A DNA stretch of 64,000 nt, taken from assembly GCA_000697335.1 (NCBI GenBank), contig JNEM01011122.1:1-64000 (forward strand), written 5' to 3'. This stretch comes from Conidiobolus incongruus B7586 (taxonomy: Eukaryota; Entomophthoromycota; Entomophthoromycetes; Entomophthorales; Conidiobolaceae). Below are positions 49,411-60,067 of this stretch, piece by piece (the stretch's first letter is position 1; every line of letters starts with the position of its first letter). The position numbers and the translations under genes were made by a program. The notes under the pieces were generated by a model. It did not search any database, was not told the origin of the DNA, and worked only from the letters and a program-made list of their open reading frames with translations.

Positions 49411-50751
49411 TCAATTAGAAGTTGTTGTATTAGCTGCAGCAGGTTCTGGGAAAGAAGTAGGGACTGGAAAAGTATCTTGATTTTGAGCGGGGGGATTAAG
49501 CAATTGATTGGGGATTTCTTCAGGCTTGGAAATTGTGCTATTAGCAATTGGTTGATCATTGAATGTTGAACTATTGGGAATAGTAGTAGAAACATATGGC
49601 ACACTCTGTTGAATACCATTGGCTTGAGGAATAGTAGAGTTTGATAAAACTTGTGCTTCAGGTTGGGTGGCTTGTTGATCTAAAGAAATTTGAGGCTGGA
49701 CATTTACAGAATTAATGAATGGGAGATTTTGCTGAGAGCTTAAGTTAGCATCGGAAATAGGTTGTGGTTTGGGATTTGAATCAGCTTGAGGAATAGTTTG
49801 GGGAATGGGGTTTGAATTAACCTGTGGAATAGGTTGAGGATTGATATTTGAATCAGCTTGAGGAATAGCTTGATTGTCTGAAATGGCTGGGATAGACACA
49901 TTTTCACTAGTGGCTGAGGGAATTGATTCATGCTCAATTTTTCCTCTTTTATTTTGGGGTTCTTCGTTGTCGTCAGTGGTTTGGGGTTTTGAATTGGTTT
50001 CGGGAGCAACAGGATTTTGGTCTGATTTTTTGGGTCTTCCTCTTTTACCTTTGGTTTCTGGTGTTTTAATAGTCTTGGGTTCACTAGTTCCGGTAGCATT
50101 CTTTGGTGGTCTTCCTCTCTTGCCTTTAGTTGAAGTTGAAGCTCTTGGACCCCTCTTTCCTGATTTTTGGGTAGGTTCAACGGAAACTTGATACACAGAA
50201 GTCTTTTTAATTTGTCTGCCACTTCTACTAGTTTCAGGGATATAGTTACCAAGGTCATTAAATCGTTCAAAAGTATCTTTATTTTTTTGACCTTTTTTCC
50301 TTCCTCTTTGCGGCTTAGAATCTAACAAAATAAAATTTATAATATTTAATATATTCTTAAAATTAAATATAATTACCATTTTCTTTATTTTCAGAGTTCT
50401 CTTCCAAAATAGAATCTTCAGGGTTGGAAACGGGAGCTGATTCTGAATTTTGATTACCATTTAATTGTACTTCAGGAGCTTTTTCTAATTCAAGTTAATT
50501 TATTGAAATATATATACATATATCAAATCAGATTTACCTTCATTTGAATGAGAATTGGACCCGTTTGGAATGGAATCTTGACCAACAGGTTGAATTTCTT
50601 GCTTATTGCCAAGATCAGCTGAATTATCGTTCTGTTGAGTAGGTTCAGCTACTTTTTGAACTGGGTTCACATCTTGAACAGGTTCTAAAGAAAGGTTTGG
50701 TTGAGTTTGAACTGTTTCAGTTAGGTTGTTATCATTAATTGGTAAAGACAT
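49411..50751 (-). CDS. AT-hook DNA-binding protein with a Pro/Gln/Asn-rich tail
   Basis: 410 residues from exons 50751-50538, 50484-50377 and 50321-49411 (minus). The N-terminal 107 residues are acidic and Gln/Asn-rich. The central basic region holds two canonical AT-hooks, KRGRPPK (175-181) and KRGRPKK (200-206), plus related blocks RGRKKG (113-118), SGRQIKK (141-147) and KRGPR (163-167). The C-terminal half is disordered and made of imperfect repeats based on IPQADSNPKPQPI. It should bind the minor groove of AT-rich DNA in the nucleus as an HMGA-like chromatin or transcription factor; no enzymatic domain is seen. In so AT-rich a genome its binding sites would be nearly everywhere. TATATAAA lies at 50812-50805, about 58 bp upstream, and a CCAAT box at 51035-51039. 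Confidence 0.82.
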
Positions 50752-50821
50752 TTTAGCAAATAATTGAAAATTTATCAGTTTACAATTTTAATAATATTGT
50801 AAATTTTATATAAGTGAACAA

Positions 50822-52749
50822 TTATAAGAAGCAAATGGCAAATGAAATAATTTGAATAATTTAAATAAAAAAAATAAAAATTGCTATTTAAGTTTAATTA
50901 ATCAAATATTACCTATCATTAATTAATTTAATTGGTTGACTCAATTAAGTGATGTCATCTGAATGGCTATAATTTAAGACTGATTAATTGATTGATGATG
51001 AATGATGAAAAGATTTAAAATAACTTGGGTGTTGATTGGTCAACATTACTAATTAATCACAACTACTCCATTATGATCATTTGATCAAAAAATTTCTTTT
51101 TTGAGTGCCTTATATTAAATAATAATTATTTAAAATTTTAACAGTGGAATTAAAAATTAAAAAATCTGAATATATATTTATGTATATAATGCCAATATGT
51201 GTAGATTAAATAAAAAATTCCAATCTATTTTATAACGAATAAATCTAAACAATGAGATATTTAATGGTCCAGTAATGAGCTTTTGTATGCTTCATTTGAT
51301 CATCCTGAAGTCAACGATTAACTTTATATGAAATATAAAACTACAAATTTAAATTAATTGCGGTATTCTCATTTGAATCAATTACAATTGCCTAATGATT
51401 TATCCTGTTATAATTACAAATAAAATAATATCAGTTATCATTTCTAATTATCAATATATCAACTTCAGAATTCTATATCATTTCCAACTAATTTTAGACG
51501 CTTGTAATAAATGTTCGTATGATTGTATAGTATTTTTGTATAAATTACATAATTAAAAATTATATATATTATTTTTAGATGTCAATGTGTGTCAAATAAA
51601 ATTGTGAGAAAATTTTGTTGCAAGAAGTGTCTTAAATTAATTTGAAAATGGTATATTCAGAAATATCAATCGTAAATAATTTATTTGATAGAGAAATTCT
51701 ACTAAGAAAATAAATTAAATGAATAAGAAAATAGTGTATATTTATTTTTTTACTCTTTTATAAGTCATTTAAAGTCATTATGATTTATCCTAATCAAAAT
51801 AATCTTACCATTTAATGAAATCATTAATATCATAAACAAGAATGGATAGTTCAATTGAAATTTCAGATGCCCTGTTGAAATGTAAAATTAGAAACTCGTT
51901 AAAATTATTTAAAATCAACCTTTTTTGAAGCAAATTAATGTATATAGTACTAAGAATAATTATTATATCTGAATTATGGTATTATTCTAAAAAATTGTTG
52001 AATTTAATAAATACATCATAAATAATTATTTTTTGGTGTTATAAAATAGAGCAATCAAAAAAATTAGAATTTCTATATAATCACTCAATATTTTTTATAT
52101 TTATTTGATCGGACAGATCTGTATACATTACAACAAGTTCATAAGTATTCAAAGATACATACTGAAAAAAATCAATTATCTATTCAATAAAAAGTTGAAA
52201 ACACATAATTTTATCAACAGAAAGCGGCTATAGTATTCAATCAAGAAAGACTGCCAAGCATTGACCCGATTATAACTCATATACCCTGTATATTTTTAAT
52301 GTTTAAAGGATTCATTTATAAGTAATATATCTAATAACTGATAAAGTGATTCATTTCAATTTTTTCAATGTTATAGCAGTCTATTAAACTTGACGATATC
52401 TTTGGGTATTTTTGATCTATTTCAATAAGCTTAATTATTCAAAAATAATTTATTTCTAATCAATAAATTATTTACTTTGTTTTGATATGTAACAAGATTC
52501 AATATAATAGTAATAATTAATATAATTCTAAAAAATAAGGTTATATATTGAGATACTTGACAAATTATTCGTTAATAGAACATATATTCAAATCATTACA
52601 AGCTATAATCCATTTTCAAGGATTATATTCACCATATATTGCGAAAAATTTGATAATATAAACAGTTTAAGTATTTTAGTAAATTTAAAATGGCCAATAT
52701 ATTGTTACTAATTAAATTATTATGTACATTCAATGGATTTGAAGTTATA
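50822..52749. other. AT-rich intergenic stretch upstream of the AT-hook gene
   Basis: Contains the CCAAT box at 51035-51039 (GATTGGTCAA). Nothing else recognised over nearly 2 kb. Confidence 0.45.
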
Positions 52750-52980
52750 CTAATTCGTTTCGTTAATGTCAGAAAACACCCACCATCTTCAAAATTTTCA
52801 ATCCTTTTTTATAACTAAGCTAGATTGCTATCATATTTGGTTTCTATTAGTCGATATTTGATTAAGTATTATAGCTATTTAGTAGAGGAATATATCATAC
52901 AAGGTAATTACTGAAATACAAAAAATATGAGAAAATTTTGAAGATGGTGACTGCTTTCACGCCTTAATGAAACAAAATAG
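52750..52980. mobile_element. MITE-like element with about 50-bp inverted ends
   Basis: Positions 52781-52799 and 52931-52949 are a perfect 19-bp inverted repeat (CACCATCTTCAAAATTTTC). Outward from it, 52750-52780 and the reverse complement of 52950-52980 agree at about 20 of 31 positions (CTAATTCGTTTC against CTATTTTGTTTC). The ends therefore form a terminal inverted repeat of about 50 bp around a 131-bp AT-rich core with no coding capacity. No clear target-site duplication is visible. It does not resemble the mariner ends in this window, so it belongs to another DNA-transposon group or is a hairpin-forming non-coding locus. Confidence 0.6.
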
Positions 52981-54036
52981 CAATTATGATTCTACTATTA
53001 AAGATTAATCAAAAATTATTCAAATCGAGCATTTTGTCACATAATTTTTGATATTAGTTTTAGTTTAATGATAAAAATATAACATATTCTACCTGATAAT
53101 AATAACACGTTACTAAATCAATGCGAGATATATTTTGAATATCTTAATATATAAAAATATATTATATAACTCATTACTCAGCTATTTGATGATGATTTGC
53201 AAATATGTTGGATAAAATTAATCTACTTTGTGAGTGTAGGCGGAAACATTCTAAACCATGCCTGATTCATGACCCCAGTTCGTTTGGTTTATAACAATCA
53301 TACACTTCTCATAACTGGATTCTAATAATTTGGTCTCTTTGTTTAATTTATTTAATAGTTTAAATTTTTCATAATTGACGCTAAACTTGACAGCAGATCA
53401 TGGTTAATCAATTCGGCCAATGTAAAATTTCTTGTAAAATAGAGCTTGACTATGCTTAGTAAACATTGCTTTTTTTGAAGTAGTTAAAGCTCTTCTACTA
53501 TATCATATAAATAATAAACAAGCTTTATAGATTAATAGGATTTATTAAAGCTTGGAGAACATCAATATTTCAAGACACCTATTCGCATAAATTTACAACC
53601 AAATTTAGATAACCAAGTTGAAACGAATTTACTCATCTAATCAAAACAGGTGAATTCAGGATCAATTTTTGAATTGAACACTTAAATTATTCAATATAAT
53701 TTAGACTCACTTTGTTTTACACAATCTACTAGACGATGTTTCTTTTGATGTGAACTAAGTCTTTGGCTCAATTAAGTGGTGGTGGTATCAATAATGACGG
53801 GATGATATGGAAAATTTAGTTACCCCAATATTGTCCTGAAAGATTTAGTGCCAGCATTTTCATTTGTTAATTGGATTTGTGGTTAGCCTGAAAAATGTAT
53901 GATGTATTAACCCATATTTCAAAGACAAAAAGTGATAAAAATGGTTAATCAATTTATTTATTCCAAATATCATGTACAACATTCTTTAAACAATCAAAGT
54001 AATCAATCAAACAAAGATAATAAATATGAGGGAATA
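52981..54036. other. intergenic stretch, slightly less AT-rich
   Basis: 53220-53880 has more G and C than usual here (for example GTAGGCGGAAAC, TGGTGGTGGTATC), but no frame continues long enough to call a gene. It could be a decayed gene or a non-coding RNA. A frame at 53932-54147 runs antisense into the orphan gene and starts with a non-ATG codon. Confidence 0.4.
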
Positions 54037-54726
54037 TTAGACGACTGCAATGTCGTGTTCAACCAGGAACTCGGCAATGAATTCATCGTCGAAATCCACC
54101 TTATCATTGATTATAAAGTTAGGATTCCTCTGTTGAAAGTCATATAGGATAGCTTCAATAGCTAGTTTTCTGTCCTCTGGGTTTTTTAAGTCGATAACAT
54201 ATCGATCCTTTTTGGATTTTCCGGGTATTGGTGCGACAATTCCGTATTTGGCTTTAATTTTTTTTAAGAATTTGATGGAGTTGGTTGAATAGTTCTTAGC
54301 ACTAGGTTGTGTTGATCCGTAGGCTATCGTTGTATTGCAAATTTGCTGAGCTTGAGGTGAAATGGAGGTGATCCAGCCAATAGCGGTTAAAGGATCCCAC
54401 CAGCGATTGGAACGGTGTTTTGAAGAAGTAAATGAGCCTGAGCTGAGACTTTGGAAGGAAGGATTGTAAGCTGGGCAAGTTTTTATTTGAGGACGTTTCT
54501 TAGTTGAAAGTTGATAGTTTAATAGATTTTTTTCAAAAGGAGCAACTCCAAACATTTTTGACAACTCAAATTCAGATACTGTCATATCCTTATGAGTGAT
54601 ATAGGGATTGAAGCTGGGTTGATATATGTCACTTGAAACTGAGTTAATTGTACATGTTGAGCTATAAAGTGAAGGAGGAGACATTATAGAAGAGTCAAAA
54701 GATGGCTTCGATAGAAGGGAAGTCAT
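54037..54726 (-). CDS. protein of unknown function, 229 residues
   Basis: Intronless, ATG at 54726. Not recognised. The N-terminal 110 residues are Ser/Pro/Tyr-rich and probably disordered. A basic patch then precedes a hydrophobic, Trp-containing core, NRWWDPLTAIGWITSISPQA (about 109-128). The C-terminal third looks folded: a helix FLKKIKAKYGIVAPIP, basic KSKKDRYVIDL, a helix PEDRKLAIEAILYDFQ, and an acidic end DFDDEFIAEFLVEHD. There is no signal peptide and no clear transmembrane span. Codon use resembles the real genes and a TATAAATA box lies 64-71 bp upstream, so I believe it is expressed. It may be a lineage-specific fungal protein. Confidence 0.75.
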   Translation of the reverse strand: MTSLLSKPSFDSSIMSPPSLYSSTCTINSVSSDIYQPSFNPYITHKDMTVSEFELSKMFGVAPFEKNLLNYQLSTKKRPQIKTCPAYNPSFQSLSSGSFTSSKHRSNRWWDPLTAIGWITSISPQAQQICNTTIAYGSTQPSAKNYSTNSIKFLKKIKAKYGIVAPIPGKSKKDRYVIDLKNPEDRKLAIEAILYDFQQRNPNFIINDKVDFDDEFIAEFLVEHDIAVV

Positions 54727-54789
54727 ATTGGGTCTATTAAATGAAAAAGGAATTGTTAAACTTGAAATTGTAGAGTGGGCGAGGATTGG

Positions 54790-54797
54790 TATTTATA
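54790..54797 (-). promoter_or_regulatory. TATA box of the 229-residue orphan gene
   Basis: TATAAATA on the minus strand, 64-71 bp before the ATG; the same octamer is used by both SCP2 genes and the GPI protein. Confidence 0.5.
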
Positions 54798-54899
54798 CTA
54801 TTGGATTTCATAGAAATTGGTTATGTAGTTTGAAATTGAACCAATTAAAAAGACTGGGAGACTTTTAGTGTGAGAGGAATGTAAAATATAATTTAATGT

Positions 54900-55931
54900 T
54901 TGAAATCCAAAAAAAAACTCTAGCAAAATGATAATTGATATTAATCTAGAAACTAATTGGTACTAATATCAATTACTAAATATAAACAATGTATGATCAT
55001 AGATTAATTTAAATATTCTAAGAAATCATGCGATTGAATACTACCAATTAAAAAACAGTTTGTTGAGATTTCATTAGATTAGTTATACGGAAATAACGCT
55101 TCATATATGATTAGTATTTATTGTCATTTATAAAATTGTGATAAACTACATATATTGCACGTTTTACTAATATCATTTTTAATTGGTATTTGGTTGCGTA
55201 AACTAAAAGTATGCTCAAGACTAAAGACGATAGACAATTCAGTAATCAATCAGTAATATCATATATGTAATAAAATGATATTATTTCATTATATCGATAT
55301 ACATTATGATAAAAAATTGATGGATAATTAAAATGTATGTCTTGAAAATTTACAACAAATGTACTCAATGCTAATAGAGTTATAAATCATTCAACCAAAA
55401 CTCGGCTAAATTGTGTTGTCCATATTCAATTTTATTCGTAACATTTTTAACAATAAATATCCCGATGATGATATCATCATCTATTCAACTTAATAAACCA
55501 CCACTAAAATTACTTCAACAATTTGACTAAGATTATGTTTATATTATATATTAAGTATATAAGTACATATAATTTTTCATTATATGAGTTGAATACAAGG
55601 TCGCTATTTATTCACAGTATAAAATATAATTATTATTTATTCGCAATTTGCCATCAATATATAATCATATTTCATAATATTAAAAGAGTGATAAATAATA
55701 CAATCTATAAATATATAATAAACAGTACTATATAAACATGTTAAACAAATAGTATAATATTAATAATTAAGGATATAAAATTGATGGATCAGATAGAGAT
55801 TTGAATAAATTTAAATTGCAATAAAATCCCATTAAATTAAAGTTTATTAAATGCATTAAAATTCCTAGAATATGAATTTAAATAAATAAACTGTTAACTC
55901 TAATCTTGTAATCAATACCAAAAAGATCAAA
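54900..55931. other. AT-rich intergenic stretch between divergent genes
   Basis: No gene seen; a 70-codon frame at 55523-55735 is chance-like. Confidence 0.45.
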
Positions 55932-56964
55932 ATGGGACGCAATAAAAACGTAAAAACAAGTACTACCATCAACGGTACCAGTAGCAGTACCATCACATCA
56001 AAACAGTTAAAGGACAGCAAATTACAGTCTAAAAAGTTAAAAAGTTCTGACAAGTATAAGAACATGAAGTTAAATAGTAAAACGAAACTCAAAAAGAGTA
56101 AATCGGACCAAATCAATAACTCGGAAGCTTTGACTAAATTTCGTGAGAAATTCATTATAAATTTGTCTAACTGTATTCACCAATTTGAACAGGATTGTTT
56201 ACGGTATATCATATACCTAATTTATTATTTGTTTTCGATAATAATATTGATATACTTTTTTATAGTGAATATCAATATAAAATCAAAGAAATTGACCAAC
56301 AGTTAAAAGCTATACACGAAAGTAAATACACGCTTATTTAACAAAATCTAACATTTGTACTAATGCTGTTTAATATTAATAGATCCTAACAAAGTATTTG
56401 CAGAACAATACGACCAATTAAACCAATTACGAGATTATAAAATCTATAGGGACGAAATAGATAGAAATTATAAATTGAAAGAAATTGAGGAAGAGTATAA
56501 GAGTTTGTTAATCAAAGCTGAAAAGAATTATCAGGTAAATTAAATATTATTACTATATAATTTATATCATTATTGATAACTTGTAGAATGAAAATGAAAA
56601 TGTACGTAAGAGATTGTTAAGTTACGTTCAGGAAAAGAGAACGAGACTTAGGGATGAAATGAATAATATGGAAATTAGTGAAGGTATAAAATCAAGTATA
56701 TTAAATACAATATAAGCTAATAATTAAATACCAATAGATTACACAGTAGAAATACCCAACAGGAACCATCCCCAAACCAGACGATCCAAGCGCAAAGAAG
56801 AAGAATTAAATATCATCTACAACAAAGTACCCAAAATAGAACTCAATCCTAAGTTATTTACACTGCGCCAGGATCAAGTATCCGAAGATTTCGATATCTT
56901 TTACAACGGCAACGGCCAGCAGATGATGGGCAAGAGGAGAAATTTGAGGAATGGAAAGAAATAG
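55932..56964 (+). CDS. Sds3/BRMS1-like subunit of the Rpd3/Sin3 histone deacetylase complex
   Basis: 267 residues from exons 55932-56203, 56266-56321, 56383-56534, 56587-56683 and 56738-56964, all GT...AG with matching phases. The first 65 residues are Lys/Ser/Thr-rich. A long charged coiled coil follows (about 70-190): FREKFIINLSNCIHQFEQDC, KIKEIDQQLKAIHES, FAEQYDQLNQLRDYKIYRDE, KLKEIEEEYKSLLIKAEKNY, VRKRLLSYVQEKRTRLRDEM. Next comes the basic RRSKRKEEE and then PKLFTLRQDQVSEDF, which resembles the LTDEQIMEDL segment of Sds3/BRMS1. It would act in the nucleus as a scaffold bridging Sin3 and the deacetylase. The C-terminal domain found in animal SUDS3 is missing. Family assignment rests on pattern, not on a search. 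Confidence 0.7.
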
Positions 56965-57965
56965 GCTGTATTACTATTATCCCCTAAGATCATATCATTT
57001 CAACTCGTTACTTTACTAACTTCCCGTATACTATTTTCAATCCTTTCAGCATTTGGCTAGCTATTTTGATTACAAATTGTTCTTGACATCATTTTTATTT
57101 ACTCTCAACTTTAAGTATTCATCGCATTATATTTGTTAGCACAAGTTAAAGGTTTAATTTTTATTGATTAATAAATATCTATTTCATTTTTGTTTAATTA
57201 ATTTACAATTTACTTTGTAACTCTTTTAATATATACTTAATCATACTATAAATGTCCTTTAAATAAAATGATAAAACTAATGTTTGTTATGGTAGAATTT
57301 TTAAATAATGTTATTAGTATTATGTAACCTTTATTAAGAAATATAAAAATATTTTAAACCATTTTATTATTCTCTTAACAATATAATTTTACAAGTCAGA
57401 ATATTATCATTAGTATAACCATTATAGTTTATTACAAAATTTTTTAAATTCGATACCATATAATCAAGGCTTACTTGTTTAATTCATTCAAAATATTATA
57501 TATATTTACTAATAATTAATGGCATTTCTTTTTAATATTTCAATATTATTGATTAAAAGATATTTCCATTGTATTAAACATGATAATTATTATAATATGT
57601 TCAAGTTTTCAAACAAAAAATAACCTTATAAATATTCAAAAATTAACTAATAAAAAGATGTCCATTTTAAAATAATATTTTTGAAGATCCCATATCTTAT
57701 GATTATTCAAAAACTATTAATAATATCTATAAATTCATATTACTTCAATAATATTAATTTAAACTTTTTGCCAAAAAAATCAATAATTTTTTAAATTAGG
57801 AAATAATTAATAAACAAAAATTTTTTTATCATTCTAGAAATTATTAATTAATATTTGGTTTTTTTTTAATTGTATTCCGTAGTACTTAATATTAAAATTT
57901 CTTTCTTTTTAACTTTTATATTATTTATTAATATTATAATAATATACTAATATTTTTTTAAAAAA
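56965..57965. other. AT-rich intergenic stretch
   Basis: One kilobase between the Sds3-like and AN1 genes; nothing recognised. Confidence 0.45.
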
Positions 57966-58669
57966 ATGGTTGAATTACATCATATCGGAGCTAATTGCAA
58001 TTTATCAACTTGTAATCGATTAGGTAATTGATAATTCAATTTTATAACGTTAATTTTGATAAATTTATTTGTATGATTATTATTTAGATTTTTTACCTTT
58101 TAAATGTCCCAATTGTAGGAAACAATTTTGGTAATTCTATATAATTTACAGTTGATAAAATTGAAAATTAATAATTCTTTTTTCAGTGATGAACATTATA
58201 ATCCAGAGCAACATGGTTGTAAAGCACCACCTCCTATTGTTGATGTTCGAGTACCTACTTGTCCGGTGTGTAACCAACCTGTCCCTTTAAAGAGGGGAGA
58301 TCCCAATACAGCTGTAAAATTTATCATATTCTTTTAAAAAAATAATATATTCACAAAATTTAGGTAAATAATCACATATCCCGAAATTGTAAAAATCCAC
58401 CCAGTCCGACTCCTTCGTCTAAAGTATGTCAATTAAGCTCGTGTAAGGCGAAGACGGTGGTTGCTCAAGTTTGTTCCGATTGTCATTTGAGTTTTTGTAT
58501 GAAACACAGATTCCCCCAAGATCATAACTGTACTCCCCCACCGCCTCCCAAACCCACGCAACAGATGTTCAATAATTTTAAGAACAAATTGACAACTGGC
58601 CAGACTGCAAGTTCATCAAATGCAAAAGGCAAAAACAAAAAGAGTGGAGATAAGTGTATTATCTGCTAG
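57966..58669 (+). CDS. double AN1 zinc-finger protein (ZFAND2/AIRAP-like) with a CaaX end
   Basis: 177 residues from exons 57966-58023, 58088-58130, 58187-58313 and 58364-58669. AN1 finger 1 has C11, C16, C26, C29, C34, H37, H43 and C45 (C-x4-C-x9-C-x2-C-x4-C-x2-H-x5-H-x-C), and FLPFKCPNC is typical of ZFAND2. Between the fingers, VPTCPVCNQPVPLKRGDPN is the conserved linker seen in AIRAP/ZFAND2 and yeast Cuz1. Finger 2 runs from VCQLSSCKAK to FCMKHRFPQDHNC. The tail is Pro- then Lys-rich and ends KCIIC, a CaaX-type prenylation signal; mammalian AIRAPL is prenylated in the same way. Such proteins link Cdc48/p97 and the proteasome under arsenite and other proteotoxic stress; that role here is inferred. 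Exon 2 is only 43 nt. Confidence 0.92.
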
Positions 58670-58805
58670 ATGATTTTACAAATTAATTAATTTTTAATTA
58701 TTATCAATAATTTTAATAAAATGATTATTTATTAGTAAGTGATTTTTTTATTTTTCAAATTTTGTTGAGTTAATAAATAAAAAATATAAATAAAAACTTT
58801 TAAAA

Positions 58806-59851
58806 TTAATCAAATCCATTCATATTGTCGTCACCGGTAGCTCGCTCTGGGATTAAAGTGGCGAAGAATAGGTAAACAAATCGGAATATCATTCCGAGAG
58901 TGGAGGTAGGAGCTTGTGAGAGGTCAGGAAGATAATTTTGGATAAATGATGAGCAAGCGTTCCAATATTGGTCAAATGCATTGGTACGAAGCCCTATGAA
59001 AAGACCAAAGATCATTAAACTGATGAAATTGGCATATAACTCATCTTCAATTTCGAGTGCTGACACGACCAGTGAGGAAATTAGATAAGATTGAGTTAAC
59101 ATCCATATACCCATGAATAGACCTTCACCGTTTCTCACACGATTGAATCTCTCTCTGAAGTATTGTAAAACTGGATTTTCTGCTGGCTGCTCTGGGTGTG
59201 GTTGTTGTACTGGTGTGGATGCTGTCGTTCCCGAACCTGACCTTGGAGATGGAAGGCCATGAACACCATCAATTGACGAAAGGTGAGAACGGACTGGAGA
59301 AAGGAAAAGTTGATTTTGGTACTTGACAATATTAAAATACAAATAATCGGTAGGATAGTCGTTGACTACGTTTATAGATGGAGAAATTGATGGCGGCTGA
59401 GAAACAGGCTGTATCTGAGGTACAGTCTGATTAGTTAAAGGAGTGGAAGTGTGACTTGCAGTAAATGGATTTGAAGTAGGGGCACTTGGAGAAGGTACAA
59501 CTTTAGGTGCCTTGTATCCAACCACCAAATGAAAAACAATAGGAACACTAGTATTAGTCAGCTAAATATCAAAATAAGTTAACTATTTTCAAATTCCAGT
59601 GGTTTACCAATTACCTTTTCAAAAAGATTTCTAAAACACTCTTCATTGTTCAAAACCCTACCCATATAAATTAATCTTATAGAATTAGGATTATATTCCT
59701 CCGTCAAAATATTTCTAATTTTATCCTCCAAATGTCCGACTTTTTCTTCGTCATTCACAGTAATTTCAAAACTGTTTAATTTCCCTTCTTGTTCAGGCGT
59801 CTGAGATAAGATATTATATGGCGACCTAATTTCAATTTGATATTCTAACAT
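58806..59851 (-). CDS. ubiquitin-like-domain membrane protein, HERP-like (ERAD)
   Basis: 330 residues from exons 59851-59615 and 59561-58806 (minus), with one 53-nt intron. The N-terminal UBL domain (about 1-95) has FEITVNDEEKVGHLEDKIRN, then IRLIYMGRVLNNEECF, the usual ubiquitin-like RLIYxGRxL strand and loop. A Pro/Ser/Thr-rich linker follows (about 95-200). The C-terminal part has up to three hydrophobic segments: MGIWMLTQSYLISSLVVSAL, ANFISLMIFGLFIGL, and MIFRFVYLFFATLIP. The order UBL, disordered linker, hydrophobic C-terminus matches HERP/HERPUD and is analogous to yeast Usa1, which organise the Hrd1 ligase in ER-associated degradation. I saw no Dsc3-type C-terminal domain. Function is inferred from architecture. 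Confidence 0.72.
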
Positions 59852-60048
59852 TTTTGTAATGTATTAATTATATATTATAATAAATTTAATTATAGTCTGA
59901 ATTATATTTATTTCTTTATGATTTTTTTTATTTTTTATAAAAGTTAAAGAATTAAGGTTAAAATTGATATCATTGAACTTTTTAATAATTGATAATTGTT
60001 GGATTAAACTCATTAAATTTACCCCAAGGGTTTATTCCATTAATCCCA

Positions 60049-60067
60049 ATTGGCGGTCTTTGATTGG
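60049..60067 (-). promoter_or_regulatory. double CCAAT box upstream of the UBL membrane gene
   Basis: ATTGG on plus at 60049-60053 and 60063-60067, about 200-215 bp before the ATG at 59851; the first lies in a GC-richer patch (CCCAATTGGCGG). Confidence 0.4.

Noticed and set aside
49740-50270. Long alternate frames (176 codons minus, 105 codons plus) within the AT-hook gene
   Set aside because: They arise from the repetitive Pro/Gln/Lys codons of the real frame; no start context or motif supports them.
58806-59851. Dsc3 subunit of the Golgi Dsc ligase
   Set aside because: The UBL domain fits, but the C-terminal hydrophobic part lacks the Dsc3-type sequence I would expect; the HERP-like layout is closer.
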